The notes under the pieces: generated by a model
What the model was told of the DNA's origin: nothing
Database searches by the model: none
What the model saw: only the letters and a program-made list of their open reading frames with translations
From: Melieria omissa
Taxonomy: Eukaryota; Arthropoda; Insecta; Diptera; Ulidiidae
DNA: 64,000 bases
Reading direction: 5' to 3'
Assembly: GCA_963971225.1 (NCBI GenBank)
Contig: OZ020268.1
Span: forward strand, 45,329,348 to 45,393,347
Part shown: positions 1-19,395 of the stretch, in pieces
How the letters are laid out: every line of letters begins with the position of its first letter
Position numbering within the stretch: the stretch's first letter is position 1
Position numbers and translations under genes: made by a program

Positions 1-1113
1 GTAGTCGTAGTAGTTTGGCAAACGATGATTATAGTCATAGGAGTAGTCGGGGTAGGACTTGCAGTCGCGCTGATAGGCCAGACTGGCTTCTGGCCGGTAG
101 GGAAAGTAATTGGAACCTGCACATAAAGCAAAGCGAACACCATTTGTGAATTTGTGCAAACTGGCTGTTGTTGGGGGACTTACCGAAGTAGCCAGCGCGA
201 TGCACACCGGCCCCATAGGCGCCACCATCGTTCGAGAAGCTCGGTCCGTTGCGCAGATAGTCGCCGCGCGCGTAGTGCGCCGGCGCAGCCACACCGCCGC
301 CTATGCGAAATCCATCGAATGGCCGCGAGGGCGGCGTCACATCTTGCTCCGAGTACTCCAAGTTCTCGGTAAATGAGGAGGTGCTGATTTTGCGGCGTGG
401 TGATGGCGTCGGCGGCTGCGTGTGGCTGCCCAGAGAGGAAGAGAACATTGCCGAGGTGTTGTTGGTGAAGTTCGAGCCCAGGCCGCTGGTGGTCGAAGCG
501 GTCAGCGGCAGCTGTTGTTTTTGGTGGGCGTGCGCTAGGTGCGACGTGACGGCGGTCGTGCTGCTGCTGGGCTGCGACAACTTTTGCTGGAAGTACGCGG
601 CGCTCATGTGACCATGTTTGGGCGAATCGCGTGCACTGGCGGCATATGTGGCTGCATTCAGAGCGGCGCTGAAATCAGAAATTAAAGCAATTAAAGCGGT
701 TGAACAATTGGCTGGCAACGCGCATAGTTACCGGCTGTGCTTGCCGGTGCCATGATACGTGTTTGCTGCGTACCGGCTGGGCACGTCCAGCACGCTGGGA
801 AACTCCATGTCCATGGGCGCCTTGAGAGCGGGCACATCGCTGAGCAGCGTCGGATGCACTGGCGACACATTGGATATGCGCACATCGTAGCCGGCGGCGA
901 CGCCGGCCAGCAGCGCGGCCATGTTGTAGAGCAGCACCTCGATGACGGACAGCTTCGGCTTGCGCACCGCGTCACCTGCGTACAGCGTAGGCATCGGAAT
1001 GTTGGAGGTGAAGCGGCTGAGGAGGTAGGGATTCGGCGACATGATGGGCAGTTGCGCGCCGTTAGTGGGCAGCGCGTGCAGCGGCGAACACCACTCATCC
1101 TTGACGTTGTAAC
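1..1113 (-). CDS. 3' exons of an unrecognised Ser/Gly/Tyr-rich protein (partial)
   Basis: Three exons read right to left with matching phases: 1113-732, 668-184 and 116-1 (continuing off the edge). The introns (731-669, 183-117) have GT-AG ends, with donors GTAACT and GTAAGT. The first exon encodes a well-ordered stretch beginning YNVKDEWCSPLHALPTNG, followed by an Ala/Leu-rich hydrophobic segment (LLYNMAALLAGVAAGYDVRI) that could be a buried helix or membrane segment. The second exon is low-complexity, with a Pro-Ser-Arg basic patch (TPSPRRK) and Gly-rich runs. The third is Tyr-rich (YPDYSYDYNHRLPNYYDY). I do not recognise the family. The first visible acceptor is inferred at 1115-1114 (TCAG) because no other AG lies between it and an in-frame stop near 1167. 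Upstream exons were not found. The gene lies 2.6 kb downstream of the slpr stop on the same strand, so alternative 3' exons of slpr cannot be fully excluded, although slpr has its own stop. Confidence 0.6.
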
Positions 1114-3720
1114 CTGACGAGTCGACGATAGCGGCGTCCAGTATGGAAAGTTGAAAGTTTTACAGAAAACTGTGTAAACTGTCGGCCAGGGACAGCAGGG
1201 AAAATTGGGACAATTTTTGAGACCACAAGCCAACCCGAGCGTTAGAGAAAACCAAGAAACCCGCAAGGGACCGAAGGACGCCAGCGTCACTTCGTCACCA
1301 ACGACTACAACTGGCACCAGCTTAGTAGCGTTTACATTCGTACGACTAATTCAATTGCTAGCCAACACCACATTTGGACGAGTTTTGTGTTCGATTCGAA
1401 ACCACAACGCAAATTAATCATAGTAAATAAAACTAAAAATGCTTACTTTATTTTATAATTTATTTTTAGTAGTTTTGTGTGGTTTTTTAATTTTTGTAAA
1501 TTTTTATTGGGTTTTGTATGCAGTTGCTTTGCTTTATAAAATGGAATATTTTCGTAGTTTAGAGTATAGAATAGTAAAAAGACATAATAAACGGCAAACG
1601 GTAACACTACGTACCAAATAAATGAAAGTAGTCTAAGTAAAAGTAATGAATAATGAGTGCGTCTACGAGCAATTTTGAGTGCATGCAAAGGCGAAACTTT
1701 AACACAAATCAATTAAATCGAATATTTTATATTGCTGTCAAAAACATGGACAATTAAGTTGTAAAATACAGATACTGCGCAAAAATCTGAACAATAAAAG
1801 CCAAAAATTATCAAATATTACAAACGAAAAGAGATTAAATCGCATAATATCAGCAGTCCTTTGCAATGCAAGTGCTCGACTTTTCTATTGTTTTTGTTTT
1901 TGCCAATTCAAAACGAGCCACAACACTGAATAATACAAAAAAGTTTTTTTTTGCGTAATCACAGTTTACTGTTAACAAAAATAAAAATTTTTATAAAATA
2001 ATAAAGGTATAAAATAACGTACATAAAATGAGAAAAGTCAAAATTTCAACAAATGTTGAACAACAACCAGTAATAAAAAACACCAGCCAATTCAAAAATA
2101 CGTTTATGCAACACGGTAATAAAAACGTTTGGATGAAATGCACATAAAGCAACGAATGTTCAACATTGTGATGTATGTAGAATAGTTAGTGGGCCGGCCG
2201 ACTGTGTAAAATTTGTCTACTTTAATTAATAATATCGGTTTAATTTTAAATACGCAGCCCAACATGCTGGCAACATTGTACTTGAAATACTGAAAACTGT
2301 TTGATTCAGTTCTAGAATTAGAATTTCTTCAGGTAAATACAACTTTTAACAAATTTTTCAATAGTATCGCATAAACGTATTGCACATGAAAAACCAAATG
2401 TCTAAACATTGAACAACACATCGCATTGCCAGTACTTGAATTTTGTAACAAAAAAAGATACAAATTATGGCAAACTAATCACAATTGCAGTTTACCAAAA
2501 GAAAAGCATAAATACAAAAATAAATATTAAAGATTTGACAAATTTAGAGTTTAACATTGCAGCGCCATTCATGATGAAATCGAAAAAGAAATAGGCATTC
2601 CTAATTGTCAAATGATGATTTCACTACCTCAGTAGACTTAACCTACTTAACGCTAATCTATCTATGTATGAACGTTTCTTCTGTACGTAGTGCGGGAATA
2701 GGTTTTAGCATTTTCTATTACAAGTCAAGATTACAATTAACGGAGGAGAAATGCACTTTACTCATTTAATGTGAAGTTCGCTGGTTTCATTCCTGTTTCG
2801 ATTTTGTACCTAAAATGCTAAGCTTTCGCTCTATTGTTGTGTAGTTTTGCTTGTTTTACTCTACACGTTGCGTGCGTGTAGAAAGGCACAGAAGTCTTAT
2901 ACTTTATAGTTTCACTTACATGTACTTAGCACTAGTGCTGAATTAACTAAACTTAGGCGTAAAGTAAATATTTGTTTTCGTTTCGTGTCTTCCCAGCAGC
3001 AGGAAATGCAACACATAATTCAAGCATCGGTAAACCGTCACCCAGCACGGATCGTTGCCGCTGTCCAAGTTTCACTTCCTTTGCGTTTCATTGTGTATTT
3101 CGATGGCGGTTGTAAATGCGAAAATCTACCACATGTGGTAGTGAACAACATTTATGAAATTTGGTAAGTAAAAGCAGCAGAGCGAAATGCATGAGGAACT
3201 ACGACAAGTCAGCAGCAAACTCGCAAACTTACATACTTGTGTTGAGTTAGATTTGCGCCTTGACCTCGTTTGCTAGTCCCAACTCCTAAAGTCAATCGCA
3301 AGCAATGTTAATATTACCAAATCAAATGGGCTTTGTAGCTAATAATGTGGGCCAACAGTATCTTTGTTGCAGCTGGCAACCGTTACATGGCGTGTAGACT
3401 TTTTCAAGACTAGCGCTACGCTTTTAAAGGCTATTTTTCAATCAACTTTGCAGGCGCTGGAACTCTTTAGCACCGTCCAACTGACGTATAAATTGATTCT
3501 TTTAGCATTACAAATGCTGTCCACAAGTTACTTCATATGGCCCAGTGAAAGCGTTCGGTTTCTTGCAATATTTTCACACTCACATAGCAATTGGTTAACG
3601 AGATTCGCACCTAATGTCTCAAATTAATATGCAAATTAGTAATAGTAAGTTTTAGTTAATGCTCGAACGCGCAGCAAGCAATCGATTTTCAAAAAAAATC
3701 AGTGTCGCGCTCGGTCGCTC
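1114..3720. other. Non-coding stretch: slpr 3' UTR and intergenic DNA
   Basis: AT-rich sequence with no supported exon. The part nearest 3720 should contain the slpr 3' UTR. TTTATT (minus-strand AATAAA) occurs near 1447, but I cannot tell which poly(A) signal is used. Small ORFs here are short and low-complexity. Confidence 0.5.
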
Positions 3721-10754
<7,034 letters not shown>

Positions 10755-12650
10755 TGGCGTGGCAGTGGAGCGTATGAAGTGGTTGGTGATTTAGGCGGGG
10801 CTCAACGTGCACGCTGGGCGGCAAGCAGACGCACAAGACAATTTCTAGTGGCTGGCGGGCGCAGTCACTGCTAAACTGTGGCTACTGTGCTCGTATTCGC
10901 ATCGAATGTGAGTTAGTAGTCGGTGGACTGCTCCGCTTGTGAGCGGCCATGCGTGCCGCGACGAATAAAGTGTGCCACCTTGAAGAATGTTGCTTCACAA
11001 ATGTCAAATCTGTGAAAAGATAACATAAACACATTCAGTTTACTAGTCTAGATGAGATTTTCCGCAGCCCAACGATTCCAGAAGGGTGCGTTTACTTAAA
11101 AATACTGTCTTTTAATATTGTTATTCTCGTCATTATGTTGCCGCGGCCCTAATAAGATCATTTACACTACAAAGGCTTACAAAACTTATCAATTCGCTAA
11201 GCTCAACACTACTCAGCCTCGTTTGATTTAATTGCATTCACAACTTCAACAAATGCGGGTTTGCACACTCGTCCTGTAACAATCTAAGTACTTTCCCCTC
11301 AAGACAAACATCTTTCCATCAATTCCATCTTATTACCAGTGACAGTCGCTGACGCTGCTGCTGCAAATTCTGTCTTCACGGTATGGGCCGTCTTAGTGGT
11401 GTCTTCACTCCGCGCCGCTTCCCTCACTCCTCTCCAGCACACTATAAATTAATTCGATTCGAAGCGCTGGAATTGGACTTCTCCACAAGTCTTAGCTCAA
11501 TTTTATTCGCAATTTCGTAGATTTTGGTGGCTTTGGCTCTGCTGGAGTTCCTGTGCTTCTCTTGTGTTCGCTTTCCAGATTTCTTGTTTTATCTTTTCAC
11601 TTCGTCGTCGTCGTAGTCGTCGTGCAGCAAAGATAAATTTTTTTTATTTCATGTGTGCAGCACCTTTTTGCTTCGTTCGTTTTCGCGTCGTTTTTCTTGT
11701 GATTTAAATAAAAAAAATTATGATTTCTAAATGTTATTCCGTTGCAGTGGTGTTTTCGATTAGTTTTATTAAAAATTTATGGCGATTTTAGTGCAAACTC
11801 AAGTCATTTGCGTTTCTTCTGTCGTTCCTCTGCTGTTTCGCCCCTTTTTACATTACTTCTATTCTTCGTGGCTCTCAGAAAGTTTGCTTTTGGCTTTCAT
11901 TCGTACATCGTGAGGGTGGCCGTACAGCGGCATTTGACAGTAGCACTGAAGAGTTGCATTTGAATGTTGTACTAAATGGTGTACTAAATTCTTTGCGATT
12001 TCTGAACTAGAGATTTGTTCGAAATTTGCTATATTCTATAAATGATGCATTAAATGTTATGTTTTAAGTATAAATTCCATATATATTTAAGTTGATAGAA
12101 TTGTAAGCAGCGTCACAGTGTAGAACAATTTGCTTGGTAGTACCGAAATGTTTCCTTGTCACTGTAGAGTTTGGAGATAAAACTCATTATGTTACTTATA
12201 TTGACGTACTCTATCCGGCTACAACGATTCGGTTTGCAATATCTTTATTATGTAATCAATTCGATAAATCAATGGAACAAAACTACGTGTGTATTAATTT
12301 TTAGTTTTTAGACCTTCAACTTCATCGAGTGGTCAGTTGAGTTTAAGTTTGGATTAAATAAATAAATCAATTTTCAATTTGATGACTAGACTTCCTAGCT
12401 TCCAAAACGCAACTACGTATGCAAATAAAGAAACATGTAAATCAGTCAGTGTCCACAAATTCTTCAAAAACTTATTTGCTAACTTGGTTTTTTGGAACCT
12501 ATACAATGTTTTGCATTAGTGGTTTTCCTAGAGCCTCAAAAAAAAGCGACTGCTGCTTTCATGAAACATGTAAAATCACTGGTATTTTATAATACATAAG
12601 TTCAGATTTATAGCCATATCCAACGGTCTATTTAATTTTGAGGAAAGACT
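10755..12650. other. slpr 5' region and upstream sequence
   Basis: Expected to hold slpr 5' UTR and promoter. It contains CGT-rich trinucleotide runs near 11600-11625 and Ser/Thr-coding low-complexity frames. A minus-strand initiator-like TTCAGT lies near 11949. I cannot fix the transcription start from sequence alone and see no protein-coding exon here. Confidence 0.4.
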
Positions 12651-12659
12651 ATTCTATTC

Positions 12660-13284
12660 TATTTCTATTTCGTCCCCCTCAAAGTAGTTTCCCCTGGCCA
12701 CAATACACTTGTGTCAACGGTTTTTTCTAATCCTCGTAACAGTTGTTAAAGTCAATTTCCGGAATAGCCTTCAATGCGCGTAGCGATTCACATTTAATGT
12801 CTTCAATTGACTCAAAACGGTTTCCCCGGAGCGGTCATTTGAGTTTTCTGAACAGCCAAAAGTCACACGTCGAATCAGGCGAATACAGTGGTTGTGGAAC
12901 GATATTGGTTGAATTTTTGGGGAAAAACTCATGAAGAATCAATTTCAAAAAGTTTGACAAATGATATTTGAAAATGGTTTTCACTGATCCTTCCGATATT
13001 CCAACAATGCCAGTAAGGTCTCTGACTGTTAATCGTCGGTTCTCGAGCACCAATTCCTTGATTTTATTGACGTGTTGATTGATCATTACTTCATATTGAT
13101 GGCCGTCCTGGACGTGGTTCGTCGTCAACGCTTTCTCGACCCTCTTTAAACAATTTATACCAATCAAAAACACTTGCTCGCGACATACAATTATCACCGA
13201 AGGCCTTTTGGGACATTCTGAACGTTTCGGCACCAGAAATTTGATTCTGCACACAAAATTTATTGGAACTTCTTTCCTGAATAA
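12660..13284 (-). pseudogene. mariner transposase relic, internally deleted
   Basis: Reading right to left, one frame (about 13280-13091) gives the mariner N-terminal helix-turn-helix region, with FGDNCMSRASVFDWYKLFKEG and DDEPRPGRP. The next frame gives INKIKELVLENRRLTVRDL and then jumps to LYSPDSTCDFWLF, the region of the third catalytic aspartate. Remnants of the C-terminus continue to about 12665. The central catalytic core is missing and at least one frameshift is present, so it cannot encode an active transposase. The right end abuts a CACCGG half-element at 13285. The family resembles irritans-type mariners by motif, at moderate confidence. Confidence 0.8.
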
Positions 13285-13735
13285 CACCGGCACACAAAAA
13301 AAAAAGTTGTCTGTACATTTGACTAGACCCACCTATCCTTATGTATAACGGTGCGCTGAAACCGAATCTGAGGTCAGTTTTGTCCGTACACCCTCAAAAT
13401 TTTCAGTAAATTGCAAAAAACTGCCATTACACCGGCACACAAAAAAAAGTCGTCTGTACATTTTACTAGACCCACCTATCCTTATGTATTTCGATGCGCT
13501 GAAACCGAATCCGAGGTCAGTTTTGTCCGTACGCCCTCAAAATTTTGAGTAGATTGCAAAAAACTGCCAAAAATGGCTAAAAATCGCAAATAATTGCAGT
13601 TTTTTGCAATTTACTCAAAATTTTGAGGGTGTACGGACAAAACTGACCTCGGATTCGGTTTCAGCGCACCGAAATACATAAGGATAGGTGGGTCTAGTCA
13701 AATGTACAGACCACTTTTTTTTTTGTGTGCCGGTG
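13285..13735. mobile_element. Fold-back MITE with duplicated left arm
   Basis: The sequence 13430-13735 begins CACCGGCACACA and ends TGTGTGCCGGTG, flanked by TA at 13428-13429 and 13736-13737. The two arms (about 13430-13567 and 13600-13735) are nearly perfect inverted repeats of about 135 bp around a short centre, so the whole is a long hairpin. A second, directly repeated copy of the left arm lies at 13285-13427, joined head to tail. No ORF. The TA flank suggests a Tc1/mariner-type mobiliser, but the family is not identified. Confidence 0.85.
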
Positions 13736-13737
13736 TA

Positions 13738-14600
13738 ATTGCACTCACTGTAAAAATCGAGACAAGCGTATACTTAACACTAATGATTATTTTGATGTGA
13801 CATTTGGCACAGATGTCACTGACAGTCATACCAACCTAAAAAAACTATTCCGACGAATGGGCTTCCGCGCGAAATTTAAATTAAAAAGTCTCACTATTTT
13901 TTGCCCACAGTAGTAAGTGATATAAGATGATGATGTAAGTTCTAGTTCACAATCAATTATAAAGTAAAAATTTAATATTTTGTAAAAATTGTAGTTTACA
14001 AGTAAAAAAGTGTTTTTATATGTATTTTAGTACAAAAAAATACGGTAAAAATAGTTGGTCTTTATTTAAAACTAACCTTTTCTTTTTCGAAAAATGTTAT
14101 GCAATAGTTTGACATGGACCAACTTTAGATATTTTCGTATTTGTTTCTTTTTGGTTCTTCCGTTTATATTTATTATATTTAGTTAATACTTAATTAAATT
14201 AACTTAATATTATTAATTTAATTAATTTAATATTCCATTTAATATAATTAATTCAAATAATATTTTATTAAATATTTTTACGACGTCAGTTAAAAAGCGA
14301 AGAAACTTGAAAGCTCTGCTACAACTGAATTATGTCTAAAGGAATTTCTTTGAAGAGTACTAAAATATATAAAAATTAATCAATAAATAAATTTTTTTCC
14401 AAAAACAGAATTTTTTTAAACCGAGTTCACATTCATTTTTATTATCCTATTTGCTTTGTTCTTTTTACTTCTTAAATTTGTTCACATATTTATTTTTCTT
14501 AATTTTAATGTTTTAACTTAAGACTCAAGATTAAGTTGTGTTATGAAATGTCATTTTTCTATTTTAATGCAGAAATATGAATAACACAATAGGGTCACTT
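13738..14600. other. AT-rich non-coding stretch
   Basis: Very AT-rich sequence, with a run of TTAATTAA-like motifs around 14200-14280. No gene, terminal repeat or tandem array recognised. Confidence 0.5.
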
Positions 14601-14699
14601 ATTTCCGGCGGTGCGAACATCCTAAAACTATGCATGTGCTTCGCTTACTTGAATCTGGCAACCTCGTTAAACACCTGACTGCATCCGGTACACCGTTAA

Positions 14700-15240
14700 A
14701 GTCCACAGAATGTCAATGAATGGCGGACCCATGCGGAGAGCGCGAGCAACGTATGAGCAGAGAAATAACAGTGTTTTGGGTGGTGCAGTGCTGGGTCAAA
14801 GGACGCGAAGAAAAGGGATCACATAAAAGTCTCCACAACTGAAGCCGCAGAGAGGGCCGTGTCTGGTCCTTTAGCGTGCGCTCTCCTTCATTTCGTTGGC
14901 GCTCACACTCACACAATCACACAAGTAGCATCTCGCAGCGGAAGTGACAGCGAGGCGACCACGAAGGCTGCTGCTCGGTGCGAGAACAAAGCGCAGCGCC
15001 ATCGTGCGTTGTGCGAAGTGACAGCGGGAGCAGCCATCTTCCACAGCAGCAGCAGCCAGCTTGGAGCAGGAATCTCGCTCAGTTACGCGCAAGAATTACA
15101 CAAAATCGTACATGACGCGAACGGTTGGCGGCGTGCGTATTTCCATTTTTGGAAAATTTGTGAAGAAAAAATTTCCATTTTCTGCACTTCTGAGATGTTA
15201 GCTGAAAAATGTGATTTTGCAAATTTTCGTTGCAAAATGT
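14700..15240 (+). promoter_or_regulatory. Candidate promoter / 5' UTR region
   Basis: A GC-richer island inside AT-rich DNA. It contains an initiator-like TCAGTT at about 15079-15084 and GTACA near +28 relative to its A, which partly fits the downstream promoter element (4 of 5 positions). It could be an alternative start for the plus-strand PDZ gene or unrelated. Open frames here are low-complexity and not convincing as proteins. Confidence 0.2.
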
Positions 15241-15779
15241 AGTTCCACAAAAAAAAGTAACGTAAAGTGCGTGTGGGAGTTGGGAAAATTAAACAAAAAA
15301 ATGTTTGAGGAAAATGGGAGAAGGCAGCAGCTACAAAGGCGAAATAGCGTTGCTTTAACTTGTTGTTGGTTTTTATTTTTGCTTTCAAAATTGTTCGCCC
15401 AATTTCGCAAAGTGTGGCGTAGTGCGAAAAGCAGCAAGAAAATTGTGTACGCCTGCTGCGGCGTTACGGCTGACGCTCCGTTCCTTATGCAAAAGTGCCG
15501 TCCATCCAGCAGTCGGCGCACCAAGCAATCGGCCCAGTCACCTACTCGCCACACGAACTACAGTGCAGACCAGGACAGTGCGGGTGTGTTTGTGGGTGCG
15601 CATAGGCCAGCGAATAGAAATGAACGCCTTACGAAATGGCTGATTGAAAAGTGCATTGACAATTTGCAATTATTCTTCTTTATTTTAATTTATTCGCAAC
15701 ATTCGTTAGCAGCTACAAATCTCGACAATGCAGCAACGGCCAAACACCAGCAACGTCGCAGCCGTTTACCTTGACATCT

Positions 15780-18460
15780 CGTGCCGCACGCGCTCACGCA
15801 CACATGCACACCCACACGCGCGTTTAGGCAATTGAATTCGAATTTTTTGCAACGTCATTTTGCCGCTAATTGGATGTGGTCGCGTTGGTGCCACGCCGTT
15901 ATGTGTTCACGGCAACCACACGCACACCGACACACCCACGCACCGAGTACATGAACATTAACCCATTTGTAGCCGAAATTCAATTTCGGCTTAATTTCAT
16001 TTGCAGCACAATTAAAATTACAACAACAAAATAACAATAACCGCAAAATAGCGCCGAAAAGAACTAAAATTTTCAGCTTGCAATGAGGAAAAAAAGCGGT
16101 TTCAGTTTCGTTCAGGGTGCACCAGCAACGCTTTCACCACTTTTGCGCCTCCGCCGACTTGACTCGTGCTTGTTGTTGTCCACCTTAGGTATCTGCTGGT
16201 GCTGCTGCTTCTTCTGCTGTGCGCTGCTGCTGCTGCTGTTGCTGCTTTATCTTCGTGGTTTACCGTTCTTTTTGTGCTGCTGCTACTGCTGCTGCTCCTG
16301 ATGGCGTTGTTCGTGTGCTCACCCTTGTTGTCCTTGTTGTTGCTTTCAGTCGCTGTTAGCAGCTCGCCCTATCCAGCGTGGGTGACTGTAGGGAGACAGG
16401 GTGCAGGGGAATGTGGCTGTTGGCAGCGCCGTTGGATGCTGGCAATGTTTGGCGCTGTAAGGCGCGGGGCCGGCACTGGCAGTGAAAAGGGTGGCCAGCC
16501 GTTCTGCACATTTGCCTTGCCTTGCTTTGCTTTGCTTTGCTTTGTTATTGTTATGTGCTGTTTGTTATAACAGATTAAGTTGTTGTTTTTGTTGTTGTTT
16601 TATTTAACATGTGCCCCGCCACACACACACAAACTACTCACACCCGTAGCTACACGCCCACACACACACATACAAACACACACAGACGCGAACGAATAGC
16701 AACGACTGCGCGTGTGTGTGTGCAAATGACCTAGCCCTATTTTTGGGTGGCAGCCCTCCCAAGCGTTTGTCAATTTGGCTGTCTGTTCGGCGCGATGTCG
16801 TTTCGCCATTTCGTCGATGCGCCGCGCCAGTGTGTCAATTGAGTCGCTCGTTCGGCCGTCTTCGTCGTTGTAACAATTTCCGTCGTTTTCGTTTCATTTT
16901 CTTATTTCATTGCTTTGTGGTGCCTTTTCCATTCGGTTTTGTTGCTGTTGTCAATTTTTCTGCACTTTGTTCGTTTCTTTCAATTGAAATGCTGTCCATT
17001 CTGTTGGCGTGTTCGTGAATATATTCGTATGTGTGTTGACATACTTATGTACATGTGTGTGTTTGTCTGTATTGGCCATTGCTTTCAAATGTCTGTACCT
17101 AACAAATTTTTAATGTGGCGTTTTAGGCGCTATAACCTTTTTGTGGCTTATTTACATTAGTGGCGGCGGAGAATTTTCAATTACATAGCAGCAGAATTTT
17201 ATGATAAATAACGAACGGGAGTAGAACTTTTAGAACATGGAATTCTTAATAATCGGAATTCATTTATGTGTTTACAAAAATATGAAATATGAGGTATTCG
17301 TACTTGTGTGCAAACTGTGTTCATTAAGCTTTGCAATTGAAAAAGACTGTTTTCAAATGTGGTTAGCAATTTCTATTTTTTTTCCTTGACAACGAGTTTG
17401 TGTTGCTCAGAAGGTCTCAACCGGCGGTTCATTTGATCTCTACTGGATAAAGTTATCGCTATGAAAATCGGTAGACACACTGCTCTCATGGTGTGTCCAC
17501 CTAAAGCAGGGGGGGGGGGACAAATAAATGAAAGTAATATTTCAGATTGTGTGGGACGTTCTTTAACTCATTATGAAACACAGTAACCTTTTTCGTTTTA
17601 TTATTAGATTCTTTTGTTAACATTTTATGCATATTTTGTGTTTCAATGCGTGTAACTTTGACGAAAAAGTAGGCGAATATCAAAATGGGCGTTGTCCATA
17701 CGTTTGGTTGTTATGTGTGAAGGCCGCCATCAACCATCTGGAAGTTACAACCCAAAAAAGTGCGGAAATTTATAAAAAGCCTAAGCCAGAGCGACTTAGA
17801 AATATAATTTATTATTCAACTAGCTCACTATTCAACTTTTTAAAGTTTTCAAAAAGTTAGTTGTTGACGGTATTGGAACAAAAATCGAGTAAAGTAAAAC
17901 CAAGCTCAAATATTATGAGCCTCGTTTTATGTATTCATGTTTTTGAAGTTTTTATTAAATTAGTTCTGGTCGGTATTAGGAAGAAAAACAAGCAAAGTAA
18001 ACCCCAGCTCAAATATTATGAGCCTCCTTGAAGCCATTATTGATACGTTTGCTTAATTTCTAACTTATCCTTTCTTTGAATTGTAGGCATCTTCTTTCTC
18101 TCCGTCATTCAAAGTTGATTGATTCAAAAACGTTTTTGTGCCGCGCCATGTTGCCATGTTGTTGTAAATCTTTAACAGCTCGTCAGTCTATCGAATGCGA
18201 TAGCTTCCAGTATATCCAGAGAATGCCATTTCGTTTCAAAAACTTCAAAAAGGAAAACAAAGCACTAAATATTTAAACTGAAAGGGAAAATTAAGGATTG
18301 TACCGAAAAGAAACTGCACACTTTTAATTCAATATTTCTCTTAGTGTAGACATTTGATCTCAATGCGGAATGTACCGTTAGAAAGCATGATCATTTCTGC
18401 TTTTATGGTCTTTGTTTTCTCTGCTACTCGTAGTAAAGTTTTCCCGATGTGGCGAATCGA
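15780..18460. other. Non-coding stretch with simple repeats
   Basis: CA/TG-rich runs (about 15800-15950 and 16610-16730), a CTG/TGC-rich run (about 16195-16310), a T(G)n stretch and a G9 run near 17510. A short diverged tandem duplication lies at about 17860-18030. No exon supported. Confidence 0.5.
17860..18030. repeat. Two-copy diverged tandem repeat (~97 bp)
   Basis: Two successive copies share TTAGTT, a GGTATT block, AAGCTC or CAGCTC, and CAAATATTATGAGCCTC. The shared blocks recur about 97 bp apart. Origin unknown. Confidence 0.6.
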
Positions 18461-19395
18461 AGAGCAGGTGCGTAAGGAAATTGTGCACAATTACTGCTCT
18501 GAAAAGGGATTTTCGTACAGATAGTTGGTCAATCGATACGAATTCAGTGTCAATAGTGTAAAAAATATAGTCATCCAATTTGGAGATACTTGTTCTCTCA
18601 AATATTTGCCAAAAAGTGGAAGAAAAAAATGTCCAAGTGACCCGAAACTTGGAAAAGAAGTGCTAACATTAATAGGAAAAAACAATTCAATGTCTGTACG
18701 AGATTTAGCAAAAAAAGCTAGAACAAAAGCCGCTATGATTCAAAAAGTGAAGCAAAGGCATAACCTAAAAACTTACAAAAAAACAAAAAGTACCCACAAA
18801 AAGTGAAAGACAAGTGAAAGTGGGAAGGCTTCGAAAATTGTACGATCGCTTGCATCAGAATGTTGTTGAGTTTGTTGTGATGGACGACGAAACTTACATT
18901 AAAATGGACCCAAGAACATTACCAGGTCCACAATTTTTCACAAAGCAGCAAGCAGTGGTTCAATTAGAGTTGACGAGAGTTGGCGAGAAAGTCCTCGTCT
19001 GGCAGGCTATTTGTTCTTGCGGCCACAGAACTTCCGAACTTTCCTTACAAAGGGTACTTTATCCACTGAGGTCTACAAAAAAGAGTGTGTAAACCGTCGC
19101 CTTATACCATTCTACAAAAAATATAATGTTCGACCATATTTTGGCCCGATTTAGCCACCGCAAACTACGCCCGTTCAACATTGACTTTGTTAGAAAAAAA
19201 CAATGTCAATTATGTTGCAAAAGAGGAGTATCCGCCAAACGTTCCAGAATTCCGCTCTATAGAGAGATATTGGGCTTTTGTCAAGGGAAATTTAGAGAGG
19301 GAAGGTCGAGTTGCCGCTGGCGTTACAAAAGAGGGTGTGCAGAATTTAATTAAGGGGATAAAACAAAAAATTCGCCGTAAATTAAGAGAATGAAT
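18440..19395 (+). pseudogene. Tc1/mariner-superfamily transposase relic
   Basis: Three plus-strand frame segments make one decayed transposase. 18525-18806 holds the DNA-binding part (SVNSVKNIV, GRKKCPSDPKLGKE). 18814-19092 has a VMDDETYIKMDP block, the usual place of the first catalytic Asp. 19126-19393 has FGPDLATA-like residues and then EYPPNVPEFRSIERYWAFVKG, the third catalytic region. In-frame stops near 18521 and 18804 and further frame changes break the gene. The PPNVPEFRSIERYWA block resembles insect members with a spacing other than mariner DD34D, but I do not assign a clade. Confidence 0.8.

Noticed and set aside
15211..15774. 187-codon plus-strand open frame
   Set aside because: Lies in GC-richer, simple-sequence DNA with competing open frames on both strands; looks like chance or UTR.
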